64,000 bases of DNA from Noviherbaspirillum suwonense (GTDB lineage: Bacteria > Pseudomonadota > Gammaproteobacteria > Burkholderiales > Burkholderiaceae_D): contig NZ_FXUL01000005.1 in the NCBI RefSeq assembly GCF_900182955.1, forward strand, positions 1 to 64,000. The letters are read 5' to 3'. Every line of letters starts with the position of its first letter. The first letter of the stretch is position 1. The translations under genes were made by a program, and so were the position numbers. Shown one piece after another: positions 34,792-43,260 of the stretch. The notes beneath the pieces are model-generated. The model ran no database searches. It saw nothing but the letters and a program-made list of their open reading frames with translations, and was not told where the DNA came from.

Positions 34792-37005
34792 TCAGGTCAG
34801 CACCTTGTCCAGCGTGATCGGCAGATCCCGCACCCGCTTGCCGGTCGCATGGTAGACCGCGTTGGCGATCGCCGCGGCCACGCCGGTGATGCCGATCTCG
34901 CCTATGCCCTTGGCGCCCAGCGGATTGATCTGCGCATCCTTTTCCGGCACCACGACGATGTCGATGACGCCGATGTCGGCATTCACCGGCACATGGTATT
35001 CGGCGAGGTTGGCATTGACCGGGCGGCCGGTGCGCAGGTCGTATTCGGTCGCTTCCATCAGCGCCATGCCGACGCCCCAGACCACGCCGCCCATCAGCTG
35101 GCTATGCCCGGTCTTTTCGTTGAGCAGCCGGCCCACGCCATAGGCGGCGCTGATGCGCGGCACGCGGATCTCGCCCAGCTCCGCATCGACATGCACCTCG
35201 GCGAAGACCGCGCCGAACGAGTGCATCGAATATTCCTCCTTCTCGCTGCCGGGCTTGGCTTCGGCGCTCGCCTCGATCGGCCGGCCGCCGTGTCGGGCCA
35301 GCACCGCCGCATACGGTTCGCGCCGGTCCGGCGCCGAGGTCAGCACCAGCCAGCCATTGTCCGATGCGATGTCGGCGGCGCTCGCGCCGGCCAGCGGCGA
35401 GCCGCGGTCTGCAATGGCAAGCGCCACCAGCTTGTCCCGCACCGCGGCAGCCGCCGCCTGCACCGCCGGCGACACGCTGGCGACCGACTGCGAACCGCCG
35501 GACACGGGCGCTTTCGGCAGCGCGGAGTCGCCCAGTTCGAAGCGCACCTTGTCCACCGGCAGGCCCAGCGCGTCGGCCGCGACCTGGGTCATCACCGTGT
35601 AGGTTCCGGTGCCCAGGTCCTGCGTGCCCGACTGCACCAGCGCGCTGCCGTCGGGCAGGATGCGCGCGGTCGCGGTGGCGGCGGAACGGTTGGCCGGATA
35701 GGTCGCGGTCGCCATGCCCATGCCGATCAGCGTATTGCCATTCCTCATCGACATCGGACGCGGGTCGCGCTTGGCCCAGCCGAAACGCTCGGCGCCGACC
35801 CGGTAGCATTCGCGCAGCGCATTGCTGGACCACGGCTTGTTCTTTTCCGGGTCGCGCTCGGCGTAGTTGCGCAGCCGCAGGTCCACCGGGTCCACCTTCA
35901 GTTCATAGGCCAGTTCGTCCATCGCGCATTCGAGCGCAAAGCTGCCGCTGGCCTCGCCAGGGGCGCGCGTGAAGGTCGGCGTGCCGGTGTTGAGCCGGCC
36001 CAGCCGGTGCGTGGTCTGCTGGTTGGGCGCGGCATACATCATGCGCGTGACCAGCGCCGACGTCTCGAGCCAGTCTTCCTGGAACGAGGTGCTGGCGACC
36101 ACGTTGTGGCGCACCGCGGTCAGCGCGCCATCCTTCGCGGCGGCCAGCAGCATGCGCTGCTCGGTATGCGGCCTGTGGCCCACCGGCCCGAACATCTGCG
36201 GCCGGTCCAGCACCAGCTTGACCGGCCTGCCGGCGCGGCGCGCGGCCATCGCCGCCAGCACCACGTGCGACCAGGTCGAACCCTTGCTGCCGAAGCCGCC
36301 GCCGACATACGGGCAGATCACGCGCACCTTGTCGGGGGAGATGCCCAGCGTCCTGGCGACCGTGTTGCGGTCGCCCGTCACGTACTGGGTCGAGTCGTAC
36401 AGCGTCAGGTGGTCGCCTTCCCAGACCGCGATGGTGGCATGCGGCTCCATCGGGTTGTGATGCTCGACCGGCGTGCGGTAGGCCGCGTCGATCTGCGCGA
36501 CGCCGGCCGCGATGCCTTCGTCGAGCTTGCCGCGATTGGTGTCGGCCGGGCCGTTCTTGGCCTTCTTCGGGTCGACCTGCTGCAGCTTGGCCTTTTCGAA
36601 GTCGGTCGTCGCCTGCTCGGCATGGTAGGTCAGGCGCACGCGGCGGGCGGCATCGACCGCGTGTTCGAAAGTGTCGGCCACCACCAGTCCGACCGGCTGG
36701 TTGTTGTAGTGGACACGGTCGTCCTGCAGCAGGTTGAGCACGCGCCCGGCCGGCGGCTCGCCGGCGGCGGCCTTGCCGGCCGATGGCAGCCGGGGCGCAT
36801 TCAGGTGCGTGATGACGGCGATCACGCCGCGCATCCTTTCCGCTTCGGCGCTGTCGACCCGGGTGATGCGGCCGCTCGGTATCGTGCTCGTCACCAGCAC
36901 CGCATGCGCCAGCCGCGGTATCTTGTGCTCCGCCGAAAACGTCGCCGTGCCGGTCACCTTGCGTATGCCGTCGACCCGGTTCAATGGCTGTCCTGTCACG
37001 CTCAT
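34792..37005 (-). CDS. paoC: Molybdopterin-binding subunit of periplasmic aldehyde oxidoreductase
   Basis: A 737-residue xanthine-oxidase-family large subunit of the PaoC (YagR) type. It contains the moco-binding regions GGGFGSKGSTWSHVVLAAMA, FTRAPGEASGSFALECAMDE and GTQDLGTGTYTVMTQVAADA, with the catalytic-Glu motif GAKGIGEIGITGVAAAIANA near the C-terminus. It oxidises aldehydes to carboxylates in the periplasm, with MCD as the likely cofactor form. ATG 37005 overlaps the stop of the FAD subunit as ATGA; upstream in-frame codons lie inside that gene. It is the third gene of the paoABC operon. The PaoD-type insertase is not seen here. Confidence 0.9.
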   Translation of the reverse strand: MSVTGQPLNRVDGIRKVTGTATFSAEHKIPRLAHAVLVTSTIPSGRITRVDSAEAERMRGVIAVITHLNAPRLPSAGKAAAGEPPAGRVLNLLQDDRVHYNNQPVGLVVADTFEHAVDAARRVRLTYHAEQATTDFEKAKLQQVDPKKAKNGPADTNRGKLDEGIAAGVAQIDAAYRTPVEHHNPMEPHATIAVWEGDHLTLYDSTQYVTGDRNTVARTLGISPDKVRVICPYVGGGFGSKGSTWSHVVLAAMAARRAGRPVKLVLDRPQMFGPVGHRPHTEQRMLLAAAKDGALTAVRHNVVASTSFQEDWLETSALVTRMMYAAPNQQTTHRLGRLNTGTPTFTRAPGEASGSFALECAMDELAYELKVDPVDLRLRNYAERDPEKNKPWSSNALRECYRVGAERFGWAKRDPRPMSMRNGNTLIGMGMATATYPANRSAATATARILPDGSALVQSGTQDLGTGTYTVMTQVAADALGLPVDKVRFELGDSALPKAPVSGGSQSVASVSPAVQAAAAAVRDKLVALAIADRGSPLAGASAADIASDNGWLVLTSAPDRREPYAAVLARHGGRPIEASAEAKPGSEKEEYSMHSFGAVFAEVHVDAELGEIRVPRISAAYGVGRLLNEKTGHSQLMGGVVWGVGMALMEATEYDLRTGRPVNANLAEYHVPVNADIGVIDIVVVPEKDAQINPLGAKGIGEIGITGVAAAIANAVYHATGKRVRDLPITLDKVLT

Positions 37006-37988
37006 GCTGTCTGCCCCGCTATGCGCACCGCGCGCGTGATCGCCCGCTGGGCGAGGGTTATCTTGAAGCCGTTGTGCTCGTAGGCGCGGGCGCCGGCCAG
37101 CGCCGCCGTCGCGCACTGGCGCAGCAGCGCGTCGTCCAGCGGCTTGCCGACCAGCAGCGCTTCGGCCGCGGTCGCGCGCCATGGCTTGTGGGCGACGCCG
37201 CCCAGCGCGATGCGGGCCTGGCGCACCACGCCGTTGTCCATCTGCAGCGCCGCGGCCACCGACACCAGCGCAAACGCATAGCTGGCGCGGTCGCGCACCT
37301 TCAGGTAATGCGCATGGTCGGCAAACAGCGGCGGCGGCAGGTCGACCCCGAGGATCAGTTCGCCCGGCCGCAGCGTCGTGTCCCGCTGCGGCGTGTCGCC
37401 CGGCAGCGTGTGGAAGTCGGCGATCGGTATCGCCCGCTCGCCGTCGGCGCCGCGCACCCGCACCACCGCGTCCAGCGCGGCCAGCGCCACGTTCATGTCG
37501 GACGGGTTGGTCGCGATGCAGTGCTCGCTGGCGCCGAGGATCGCGTGGATGCGGTTGTGGCCTTCCTTCGCCGCGCAGCCGGAGCCGGGCTTGCGCTTGT
37601 TGCACATGTCGAAGGCGGTGTCGTAGAAGTAGTAGCAGCGGGTGCGTTGCATCAGGTTGCCGCCCACCGTGGCCATGTTGCGCAGCTGCGGCGACGCGCC
37701 CGACAGGAAGGCCTGCGTCAGCAGCGGGTAGCGCTGCCGTATCAGCGCATGGTTGGCCGTGTCGCTGTTGCGGGCCAGCGCGCCGATGCGCACGCCGCCC
37801 TGCGGCAGCTCGGTGATGGCCGCCAGCGGCAGCCGGCTGATGTCGATCAGCCGCTGCGGCGTTTCGACGCCGCCCTTCATCAGGTCGAGCAGGTTGGTGC
37901 CGCCGCCGATAAAGCGCGCGCCGGGCTGCTGGGCCATGCGCACCGCCTGTTCGACATCGGCCGCGCGTTCGTAGGAAACCGGGTTCAT
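37002..37988 (-). CDS. paoB: FAD-binding subunit of periplasmic aldehyde oxidoreductase
   Basis: A 328-residue FAD_binding_5 protein. FAD-binding motifs GARFIGGGTNLLDLMKGGVE (about 22) and ATVGGNLMQRTRCYYFYDTA (about 105) are present. It retains the PaoB-specific cysteine-rich insertion (MCNKRKPGSGCAAKEGHNRI) that holds an extra [4Fe-4S] cluster, distinguishing it from ordinary xanthine dehydrogenase subunits. It lies between the 2Fe-2S and moco subunits, overlapping the latter by 4 bp. It relays electrons from molybdenum to FAD. Confidence 0.9.
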   Translation of the reverse strand: MNPVSYERAADVEQAVRMAQQPGARFIGGGTNLLDLMKGGVETPQRLIDISRLPLAAITELPQGGVRIGALARNSDTANHALIRQRYPLLTQAFLSGASPQLRNMATVGGNLMQRTRCYYFYDTAFDMCNKRKPGSGCAAKEGHNRIHAILGASEHCIATNPSDMNVALAALDAVVRVRGADGERAIPIADFHTLPGDTPQRDTTLRPGELILGVDLPPPLFADHAHYLKVRDRASYAFALVSVAAALQMDNGVVRQARIALGGVAHKPWRATAAEALLVGKPLDDALLRQCATAALAGARAYEHNGFKITLAQRAITRAVRIAGQTA

Positions 37989-38005
37989 GTGGGCTGCTTT
38001 CTCGG

Positions 38006-38749
38006 CTAGGCCTTGTTGCCGGCGACATCCCGGACAGCGGCGACGATGTTGGGATAAGCGCCGCAGCGGCAGATGTTGCCGCTCATGCGCTCGCGGATTT
38101 CACTGTCGTCCAGCACGACGGGGATCTTGCGCACGTCGGGCGTGACCGCGCTGGCCGTGTTGGCCGCGGCTTCCTTCAGCAGGCCCACTGCCGAGCAGAT
38201 CTGTCCCGGCGTGCAGTAGCCGCACTGGAACGCATCCCGCTCGATGAAGGCCGCCTGCAGCGGATGCAGCGCATCGGCCTGGCCCAGGCCCTCGATGGTG
38301 GTGATCTCCTGGCCTTCGTGCATCACCGCCAGCGTCAGGCAGGCATTGATGCGCCGGCCCTCGACCAGCACCGTGCAGGCGCCGCACTGGCCGCGGTCGC
38401 AGCCTTTCTTGGAACCGGTCAGTCCGACCACCTCGCGCAGCGCGTCGAGCAGGGTCACGCGCGGCTCCAGCGTCAGCCGGTGTTCCTTGCCGTTGATGCG
38501 CAGGACCACCGGCATCGCGTTGGCCGCCGCGGCGGCGGTCCCGGCGGGCCGGGCCGCTGGCGCCGCGTCGGCTGCACCGAGGGGCGCGGCAATGCCGCCC
38601 AGCGTGGCGACGGTGGCCTGGATGAAGCCGCGGCGGGAAATCGACGCGGGAGAGGGATGGGAGCCGGAATCGGAATCCAAATCGGGATCGGGAGCGGAAT
38701 GGCCGGGATGCGCTTTCCGCGAACCGCTGTCGGATGAATCGTTCTGCAT
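38006..38749 (-). CDS. paoA: 2Fe-2S subunit of periplasmic aldehyde oxidoreductase
   Basis: A 247-residue iron-sulfur subunit of the PaoA (YagT) type. A Tat signal with SRRGFIQATVATLGGIAAPL sits near residue 37, after an unusual Asp/Ser-rich leader encoded by GGGATCGGA-type repeats. Plant-ferredoxin cluster CDRGQCGACTVLVEGRRINA and the second cluster CGYCTPGQICSAV plus NICRCGAYPNIV are intact. It is the first gene of the operon and carries the Tat signal that exports the folded complex. Intergenic 38750-39000 contains a perfect TGTAA-TTT-TTACA palindrome at 38894-38906. Confidence 0.92.
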   Translation of the reverse strand: MQNDSSDSGSRKAHPGHSAPDPDLDSDSGSHPSPASISRRGFIQATVATLGGIAAPLGAADAAPAARPAGTAAAAANAMPVVLRINGKEHRLTLEPRVTLLDALREVVGLTGSKKGCDRGQCGACTVLVEGRRINACLTLAVMHEGQEITTIEGLGQADALHPLQAAFIERDAFQCGYCTPGQICSAVGLLKEAAANTASAVTPDVRKIPVVLDDSEIRERMSGNICRCGAYPNIVAAVRDVAGNKA

Positions 38750-39000
38750 GGTCGTCGCCTGTCTGCCAACGGTGGTCCGGCATCGTGCCAGCCCACAACG
38801 GGCAGCACTGATGCAAATTCGATACCAGTTCGCTGACAGGGCAGCAATCGGCGGCCACGATGGCCGGCCGGCGTTGAAATATCGGTAGCCCCGTGTAATT
38901 TTTACATCCGCGCAATGGCGCTCCGTTCCAGCCTGGCAAACCGTCGCGGCTTCGTGTAACGTCCGCGAAGGTTTAATTCGAACAACAATCCGGAGACATC

Positions 39001-40416
39001 ATGACCTGTTTTTCCCCGCGCTTTTCCGTCGCTGCGGCAGTCGCCGCGGCCTTGCTGGCTTCCGGCTGCGCTTCGGTCGGGACCGACCGGGCCGGCGCTG
39101 ACGACGCTACCCCGCCCATCGTTTTCGTCCACGGCAACGGCGACAGCGCCGCGCTCTGGCAGACCACCTACTGGCGCTTCGAGAGCAACGGCTGGCCGCA
39201 TTCGCGGCTGCATGCGATCAACCTGCCCTACCCGCTCGCGCGCGACGACGACGGCAAGCCGCAGCCCGGCCGCACTTCCACCGCCGAGCATCGCGATTAC
39301 CTGAAGAGCGAGATCGACAAGGTGCTGCGCCAGACCGGCGCCCGGCAGGTGGTTTTGGTCGGCAATTCGCGCGGCGGCAATGCGATCCGCAACTACATCC
39401 AGACCAGCATGCAGTCGGGCACGGTCAACGTGTCGCACGCGATCCTGGGCGGCACGCCCAACCACGGCGTCTGGGCGCGGGCAGGCGACCGGGAAGGCAA
39501 TGAATTCGCCGGCGCCGGGCCGTTCCTGACGGGTCTGAACGCGCCGAAAAACGCGGCCGGCGATGAAGTCGCCGGCCCGGTGCGCTGGATGACGATACGC
39601 TCGGACAACAATGACAAGTTCGCCCAGCCCGATGCCGGCTGGCCGGGCTCGAACGGCAAGCCGACCGGCGTCAGCTACGCCGGCCCGGAACTCAAGGGCG
39701 CGCAGAACGTGGTCATCGCCAATATCGACCACCGGGAAACCTCGTACAGCGCGCCGGCGTTCGAGGCCACCTACCGCTTCATCACCGGCCGCGCGCCGGC
39801 GACGACCGCCATCGTGCCCGAATCGACCGTCACGCTGTCCGGCATGGTGACCGGCTCGGGCGTCAATTCGCTGGATCCGAAAACCGGCAGCTTTTCCAAC
39901 AACCTGCCGATACCCGGCGCAAAGGTCGAGGTCTACGCGGTGCAGGCCGGCGGCGCGGACGCGGGCAGCCGCATCGGCCAGGCGCTGCACACCCAGAGCA
40001 TCGCGGCGGACGGCAAATGGGGACCGTTCAGGGCGCAGCCCGGCGTGCCCTACGAATTCGTCGTCAGCGCTCCCGGCTATGCGACCACGCACATCTACCG
40101 CAGCGGTTTCCCGCGTTCGAGCGACATCATCCTGCTGCGCCCGGAACGCATTGCCGAGGCTGACCGCAGCGCGAAGCAGATCGTGCTGATGACCCGTCCC
40201 CGCGGCTACATGGACGCCGCCCGCGACCGCATGCTGCTCGACGGCCGCGCGCCGGGCGGACTGCCGCCGCGCGGCGGCATGCTGGCCACCAGCAAGCTGC
40301 TGCTGCAGGAAGAGGCGCCGCGCACGGTGCAGGCCGAGTTCAATGGCGAACGGCTGGTCGGCCGCAGCTGGAACGCGGCGGACGGGCATGTGACGCTGCT
40401 GGAAGTGACCCAGTAG
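39001..40416 (+). CDS. Alpha/beta-hydrolase lipoprotein (lipase/esterase-like)
   Basis: A 471-residue predicted outer-membrane or periplasmic lipoprotein. The signal peptide ends in lipobox LLASGC (Cys about 23). The N-terminal alpha/beta-hydrolase shows the oxyanion region PIVFVHGNGDSAALW and nucleophile elbow VLVGNSRGGNAIRNYI (Ser about 123), with a likely catalytic His in NIDHRETSYSAPAF. The last ~200 residues look like beta-sandwich repeats (TVTLSGMVTGSGVNSLDPKT), perhaps substrate binding. Ester substrate is unknown. A 16-bp perfect inverted repeat at 40437-40473 follows the gene and may end its transcript. Confidence 0.8.
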   Translation: MTCFSPRFSVAAAVAAALLASGCASVGTDRAGADDATPPIVFVHGNGDSAALWQTTYWRFESNGWPHSRLHAINLPYPLARDDDGKPQPGRTSTAEHRDYLKSEIDKVLRQTGARQVVLVGNSRGGNAIRNYIQTSMQSGTVNVSHAILGGTPNHGVWARAGDREGNEFAGAGPFLTGLNAPKNAAGDEVAGPVRWMTIRSDNNDKFAQPDAGWPGSNGKPTGVSYAGPELKGAQNVVIANIDHRETSYSAPAFEATYRFITGRAPATTAIVPESTVTLSGMVTGSGVNSLDPKTGSFSNNLPIPGAKVEVYAVQAGGADAGSRIGQALHTQSIAADGKWGPFRAQPGVPYEFVVSAPGYATTHIYRSGFPRSSDIILLRPERIAEADRSAKQIVLMTRPRGYMDAARDRMLLDGRAPGGLPPRGGMLATSKLLLQEEAPRTVQAEFNGERLVGRSWNAADGHVTLLEVTQ

Positions 40417-40436
40417 GCATAGCCAATACCGTGCAA

Positions 40437-40473
40437 GCCTGCCAATCTGACCGGCCTGGTCAGATTGGCAGGC
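40437..40473. repeat. 16-bp perfect inverted repeat
   Basis: GCCTGCCAATCTGACC (40437-40452) and its exact reverse complement (40458-40473) flank a 5-nt loop. There is no T-tract. The right arm ends 7 bp before the antitoxin ATG at 40481, so it could terminate the esterase transcript or be an operator of the toxin-antitoxin promoter. Confidence 0.8.
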
Positions 40474-40480
40474 GATTGTG

Positions 40481-40783
40481 ATGCAATCATGGCAAATGCA
40501 GGACGCGAAAGCCCGCCTGTCGGAGGTCATCAAGCTGGCCCAGCATGACGGCCCGCAGGAAATCACCCTGCACGGCCGCCCGGTCGCGGTGCTGCTGTCG
40601 CGCGCCGAGTTCGAGAAGCTGTCAGGGCGCGGCCAGTCGTTCGTCGAATTCATGCGCAGCTCGCCGCTTTACGGGCTGGACGAACTCGAATTCGAGCGCG
40701 AGCAGACCGCGACCAGCCCGATGCGCGCGTCGTCAGCTGGCTCTCCCAGCGCCCGGCCGCCACCCTCTACCTCAGCGTGCTGA
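40481..40783 (+). CDS. Phd/YefM-type antitoxin with altered C-terminus
   Basis: A 100-residue frame whose first ~75 residues are a normal Phd/YefM antitoxin (SWQMQDAKARLSEVIKLAQH then DGPQEITLHGRPVAVLLSRA and EFEKLSGRG). After LEFEREQTATS the frame continues into sequence that encodes the PIN toxin in another frame, so its last ~25 residues (Ser/Pro-rich) are spurious. The natural antitoxin tail and the toxin N-terminus have been lost together. Codon 1 is the ATG at 40481; a GTG lies just before it. Whether the shortened antitoxin is stable is unknown. Confidence 0.8.
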   Translation: MQSWQMQDAKARLSEVIKLAQHDGPQEITLHGRPVAVLLSRAEFEKLSGRGQSFVEFMRSSPLYGLDELEFEREQTATSPMRASSAGSPSARPPPSTSAC

Positions 40784-41079
40784 CGCTCGGGGAACTGCGC
40801 AAGGGCATCGACACCCTGGCCGACCGGAACAGGCGGGGACTGCTGCAGGACTGGCTGGAAGTCGGGCTGCCCGCATTCTTCACCGGACGCATCCTGCCGG
40901 TCGACGCGGCGGTCGCGGACACCTGGGGACGCCTGCTGGCCAGCGCCGGCCGTTCGCTTCCCAGCATCGATGGCCTGATCGGCGCCACCGCGGCGCGGCA
41001 CGGGATGAGCATGGTCACGCGCAATGCGAAGAACTACGCCGGCCTGGGAATCGCGGTGATCAATCCGTGGGATGCGTAA
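40717..41079 (+). pseudogene. vapC: VapC-type PIN toxin, N-terminal deletion
   Basis: Read from 40717 the frame gives PDARVVSWLSQRPAATLYLS then VLTLGELRKGIDTLADRNRR, and ends LGIAVINPWDA: the C-terminal ~120 residues of a VapC-like PIN-domain ribonuclease. The expected first segment with its catalytic Asp (usually LDTNV...) and the start codon are gone, fused out of frame to the phd gene. The retained acidic site Glu in TLGELRKG and Asp in PSIDGLIGA are present, while the usual TRN..D position reads TRNAKNY. The toxin is predicted inactive. An internal start at 40777 could give only a fragment. Confidence 0.75.
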
Positions 41080-41146
41080 TCCAGCCCGCTTCCAGGCTTA
41101 CCGCCCGCAGTGAAACGCAGGCTGCAGGAAGCCAGCGCACCGCGCT

Positions 41147-42010
41147 TCATGACGCCAGTGCGGCCGCCACCGTCGGGTACCTCAGCCGCATTCCCAGCTC
41201 TTCCGTGATCCGCCGGTTCTGCAGGCGCCGCGACTCCGACATGAAGGACAGCATCATCGGCGACACCATGTCCCGCAGCTGCTCGCGCGGCAGCCGCGGC
41301 GGCCGCGGCAGGCCGCGGGCGTCGGCCACCGCATCGAAATACTCGCCCATGCGCATTTCGCTGTCGTCGACCGCGTGGTAGATGCGCGACGGCGCGGCCC
41401 GGAACAGCGCCAGCGCGATCAGCCTCGCCAGGTCGTCCGCGTGGATATGGTTGGTGTAGACATCGTCGTCATGGGCCAGCGCCGGCGTCCCCTTCTGCAG
41501 CCGCTCCAGCGGCAGCCTGTCCTGCGCATAGATGCCCGGCACCCGCAGGATCGCCAGCCGGCTGCCCGAGCGCCGCGCCCAGCGCCGCAGCGTGCGTTCG
41601 GCATCGACCCGCCGCACCGCGCGCGGGTTGGCCGGGCGCACCGGGCGGGTTTCGTCGAACGCCGCGCCGCCGCAATCGCCGTAGACGCCGGTGGTGCTGA
41701 CATAAACCAGTGTTGCCCCCTCGGGTAAAATGGCGGCCAGGTTGCGGGTCCGGGTGTCGATTGCGCCAGCAGACGGCGGCGGCGCCAGGTGGACGATGAA
41801 ACTGGCCAGCCGCGCCAGCCGCGCCAGCGTCGCCGGCCGGTCCAGGTCGGCGGTCAGCGGCACCGCACCGGCCGCCCGCAGTTCGGCATGCCGCCCCGGC
41901 TGGCTGGTGACGGCATATATCCGGAAACGGTCGCGCAGCAGCGGCAGGAGCCGCATGCCGACATCGCCGCAACCGAGCACCAGCAAGCGCGGCTTGCCGA
42001 TTTTATTCAT
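41147..42010 (-). CDS. NAD(P)-dependent epimerase/dehydratase-like protein (YeeZ type)
   Basis: A 287-residue Rossmann-fold protein. The N-terminal dinucleotide motif LLVLGCGDVGMRLLPLLRDR is near residue 8, with TLVYVSTTGVYGDCGGAAFD and a downstream SDR-like region, IYHAVDDSEMRMGEYFDAVA. This looks like the extended SDR/atypical group (YeeZ-like), function unknown. ATG 42010 begins MNKIGKP; longer frames upstream overlap the divergent flavin reductase. The start codons of the two divergent genes are only 27 bp apart, so they must share promoter DNA. Confidence 0.82.
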   Translation of the reverse strand: MNKIGKPRLLVLGCGDVGMRLLPLLRDRFRIYAVTSQPGRHAELRAAGAVPLTADLDRPATLARLARLASFIVHLAPPPSAGAIDTRTRNLAAILPEGATLVYVSTTGVYGDCGGAAFDETRPVRPANPRAVRRVDAERTLRRWARRSGSRLAILRVPGIYAQDRLPLERLQKGTPALAHDDDVYTNHIHADDLARLIALALFRAAPSRIYHAVDDSEMRMGEYFDAVADARGLPRPPRLPREQLRDMVSPMMLSFMSESRRLQNRRITEELGMRLRYPTVAAALAS

Positions 42011-42037
42011 GGACACTTTTTTCATCTGCGGGATTGT

Positions 42038-43066
42038 ATGACTTTTCAAGTAACGGTAGAGCCCAGCGGCCGCCAGTTCAGCTGCGACGAAGACGAGACC
42101 GTGCTCGCCGCGGCCATCCGCGCCGGCGTCGGGCTGCCCTACGGCTGCAAGAACGGCGCCTGCGGCAGCTGCCGCGGCAAGCTGCTGTCGGGCGAAGTCA
42201 GCCACCGCGCCCACCAGGAACGCGCGCTGCCGGTGGCCGACGAGGCGCGCGGCTTTGCGCTGTTCTGCTGCGCCACGCCGCACAGCGACCTGGTGATCGA
42301 GGCCCGCGAGGTGCTGGGCATCGGCGAATTCCCGATCAAGAAGATGCCGACGCGGGTCGCGAAGATCGACCGCGTGACCGATGACGTCATCATCCTTTCG
42401 CTCCAGCTGCCGGCCAACGAGCGGCTGCAGTACCGGGCCGGCCAGTTCATCGAATTCATCCTGAAGGACGGCCGCCGCCGCAGCTACAGCATGGCCAATG
42501 CGCCGCACCTGGACGAACAGCTGACGCTGCACATCCGCCACCTGCCCGGCGGCGTTTTCACGGACCATGTGTTCAACACGATGAAGGAGCGCGACATCCT
42601 GCGCTTCGAAGGCCCGCTAGGCACCTTCTTCCTGCGCGAGGACAGCCCCAAGCCCATCGTGATGCTGGCTTCCGGCACCGGCTTCGCGCCGATCAAGGCC
42701 ATGGTCGAGCAGGCGCAGCACAACCGGCTTGCGCGGCCGATCACGCTGTACTGGGGCGGCCGCCGGCCCGGCGACCTGTACATGGATGCGCTGTGCCGCG
42801 AATGGGCCGGGACGGTGCCGGGCCTGCGCTACGTGCCGGTGGTGTCGGATGCGAAGCCCGAGGACGACTGGCAGGGCCGCACCGGATTCGTGCACCAGGC
42901 GGTGATGCAGGACCTGCCCGACCTGTCGGGCTACCAGGTCTATGCCTGCGGCGCGCCGGCCATGGTGGAGGCGGCGCAGGCCGACTTCGTTGCCCGCTGC
43001 GGCCTGCCGCCGGACGAGTTTTATGCCGACGCGTTTACGTCGGAAGCCGACCTGGCGCCACCGTGA
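42038..43066 (+). CDS. CDP-6-deoxy-delta-3,4-glucoseen reductase-like iron-sulfur flavoprotein
   Basis: A 342-residue NAD(P)H reductase. An N-terminal plant-type 2Fe-2S ferredoxin domain (about 1-90) has cluster motif GCKNGACGSCRGKLLSG and a late FCC. The ferredoxin-NADP reductase domain has RRRSYSMANAPHL (FAD), GPLGTFFLRED and the nucleotide motif VMLASGTGFAPIKAMVEQAQ, ending with a typical YACGAPAMVEAAQADFV. It resembles AscD/RfbI-type reductases. In Burkholderiales such genes are often annotated this way without sugar-pathway context, and none exists here, so a general electron-transfer role is as likely. ATG 42038 begins MTFQVTVEPSG. Confidence 0.82.
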   Translation: MTFQVTVEPSGRQFSCDEDETVLAAAIRAGVGLPYGCKNGACGSCRGKLLSGEVSHRAHQERALPVADEARGFALFCCATPHSDLVIEAREVLGIGEFPIKKMPTRVAKIDRVTDDVIILSLQLPANERLQYRAGQFIEFILKDGRRRSYSMANAPHLDEQLTLHIRHLPGGVFTDHVFNTMKERDILRFEGPLGTFFLREDSPKPIVMLASGTGFAPIKAMVEQAQHNRLARPITLYWGGRRPGDLYMDALCREWAGTVPGLRYVPVVSDAKPEDDWQGRTGFVHQAVMQDLPDLSGYQVYACGAPAMVEAAQADFVARCGLPPDEFYADAFTSEADLAPP

Positions 43067-43091
43067 TTGCGCAAACCCGGGCGTCGAAGGT

Positions 43092-43120
43092 TTGACGCAC
43101 CCGGATAAAAATCATACTAT
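43092..43120 (+). promoter_or_regulatory. Sigma-70 promoter for the argD leader
   Basis: TTGACG (43092-43097), 17-bp spacer, TACTAT (43115-43120). Predicted start is about 43127, at the ATG of the short leader ORF. It is the only promoter-like pair seen between the reductase stop and argD. Confidence 0.6.
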
Positions 43121-43127
43121 CGGCCGC

Positions 43128-43196
43128 ATGCAACCATTCCTGACACTCTCGCGACGCCGCAGCCCGAATCCGAATCCCGGGACGCCGTGCATGTGA
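43128..43196 (+). CDS. Candidate argD leader peptide with three consecutive Arg codons
   Basis: A 22-codon ORF beginning MQPFLTLSRRRSPNPNPG. Residues 9-11 are three Arg codons (CGA CGC CGC, 43152-43160). It ends at TGA 43196, 17 bp before the intrinsic hairpin ahead of argD. The start codon coincides with the predicted transcription start, so the message would be leaderless or nearly so. No Shine-Dalgarno is present. A regulatory role is inferred; it may equally be a chance frame. Confidence 0.4.
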   Translation: MQPFLTLSRRRSPNPNPGTPCM

Positions 43197-43213
43197 GTGT
43201 TAGAAAATCACCA

Positions 43214-43245
43214 AGCCACAGGTCAGCCCTGTGGCTTTTTTTTTG
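43214..43245 (+). terminator. Intrinsic terminator/attenuator in the argD leader
   Basis: The perfect 9-bp stem AGCCACAGG (43214-43222) and CCTGTGGCT (43228-43236) is followed by nine T. It ends only 16 nt before argD ATG 43261, leaving no room for a promoter between. Transcripts for argD must therefore read through it, which argues for attenuation rather than simple termination of the upstream gene. Confidence 0.75.
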
Positions 43246-43260
43246 AACAGGAGCCATGAA

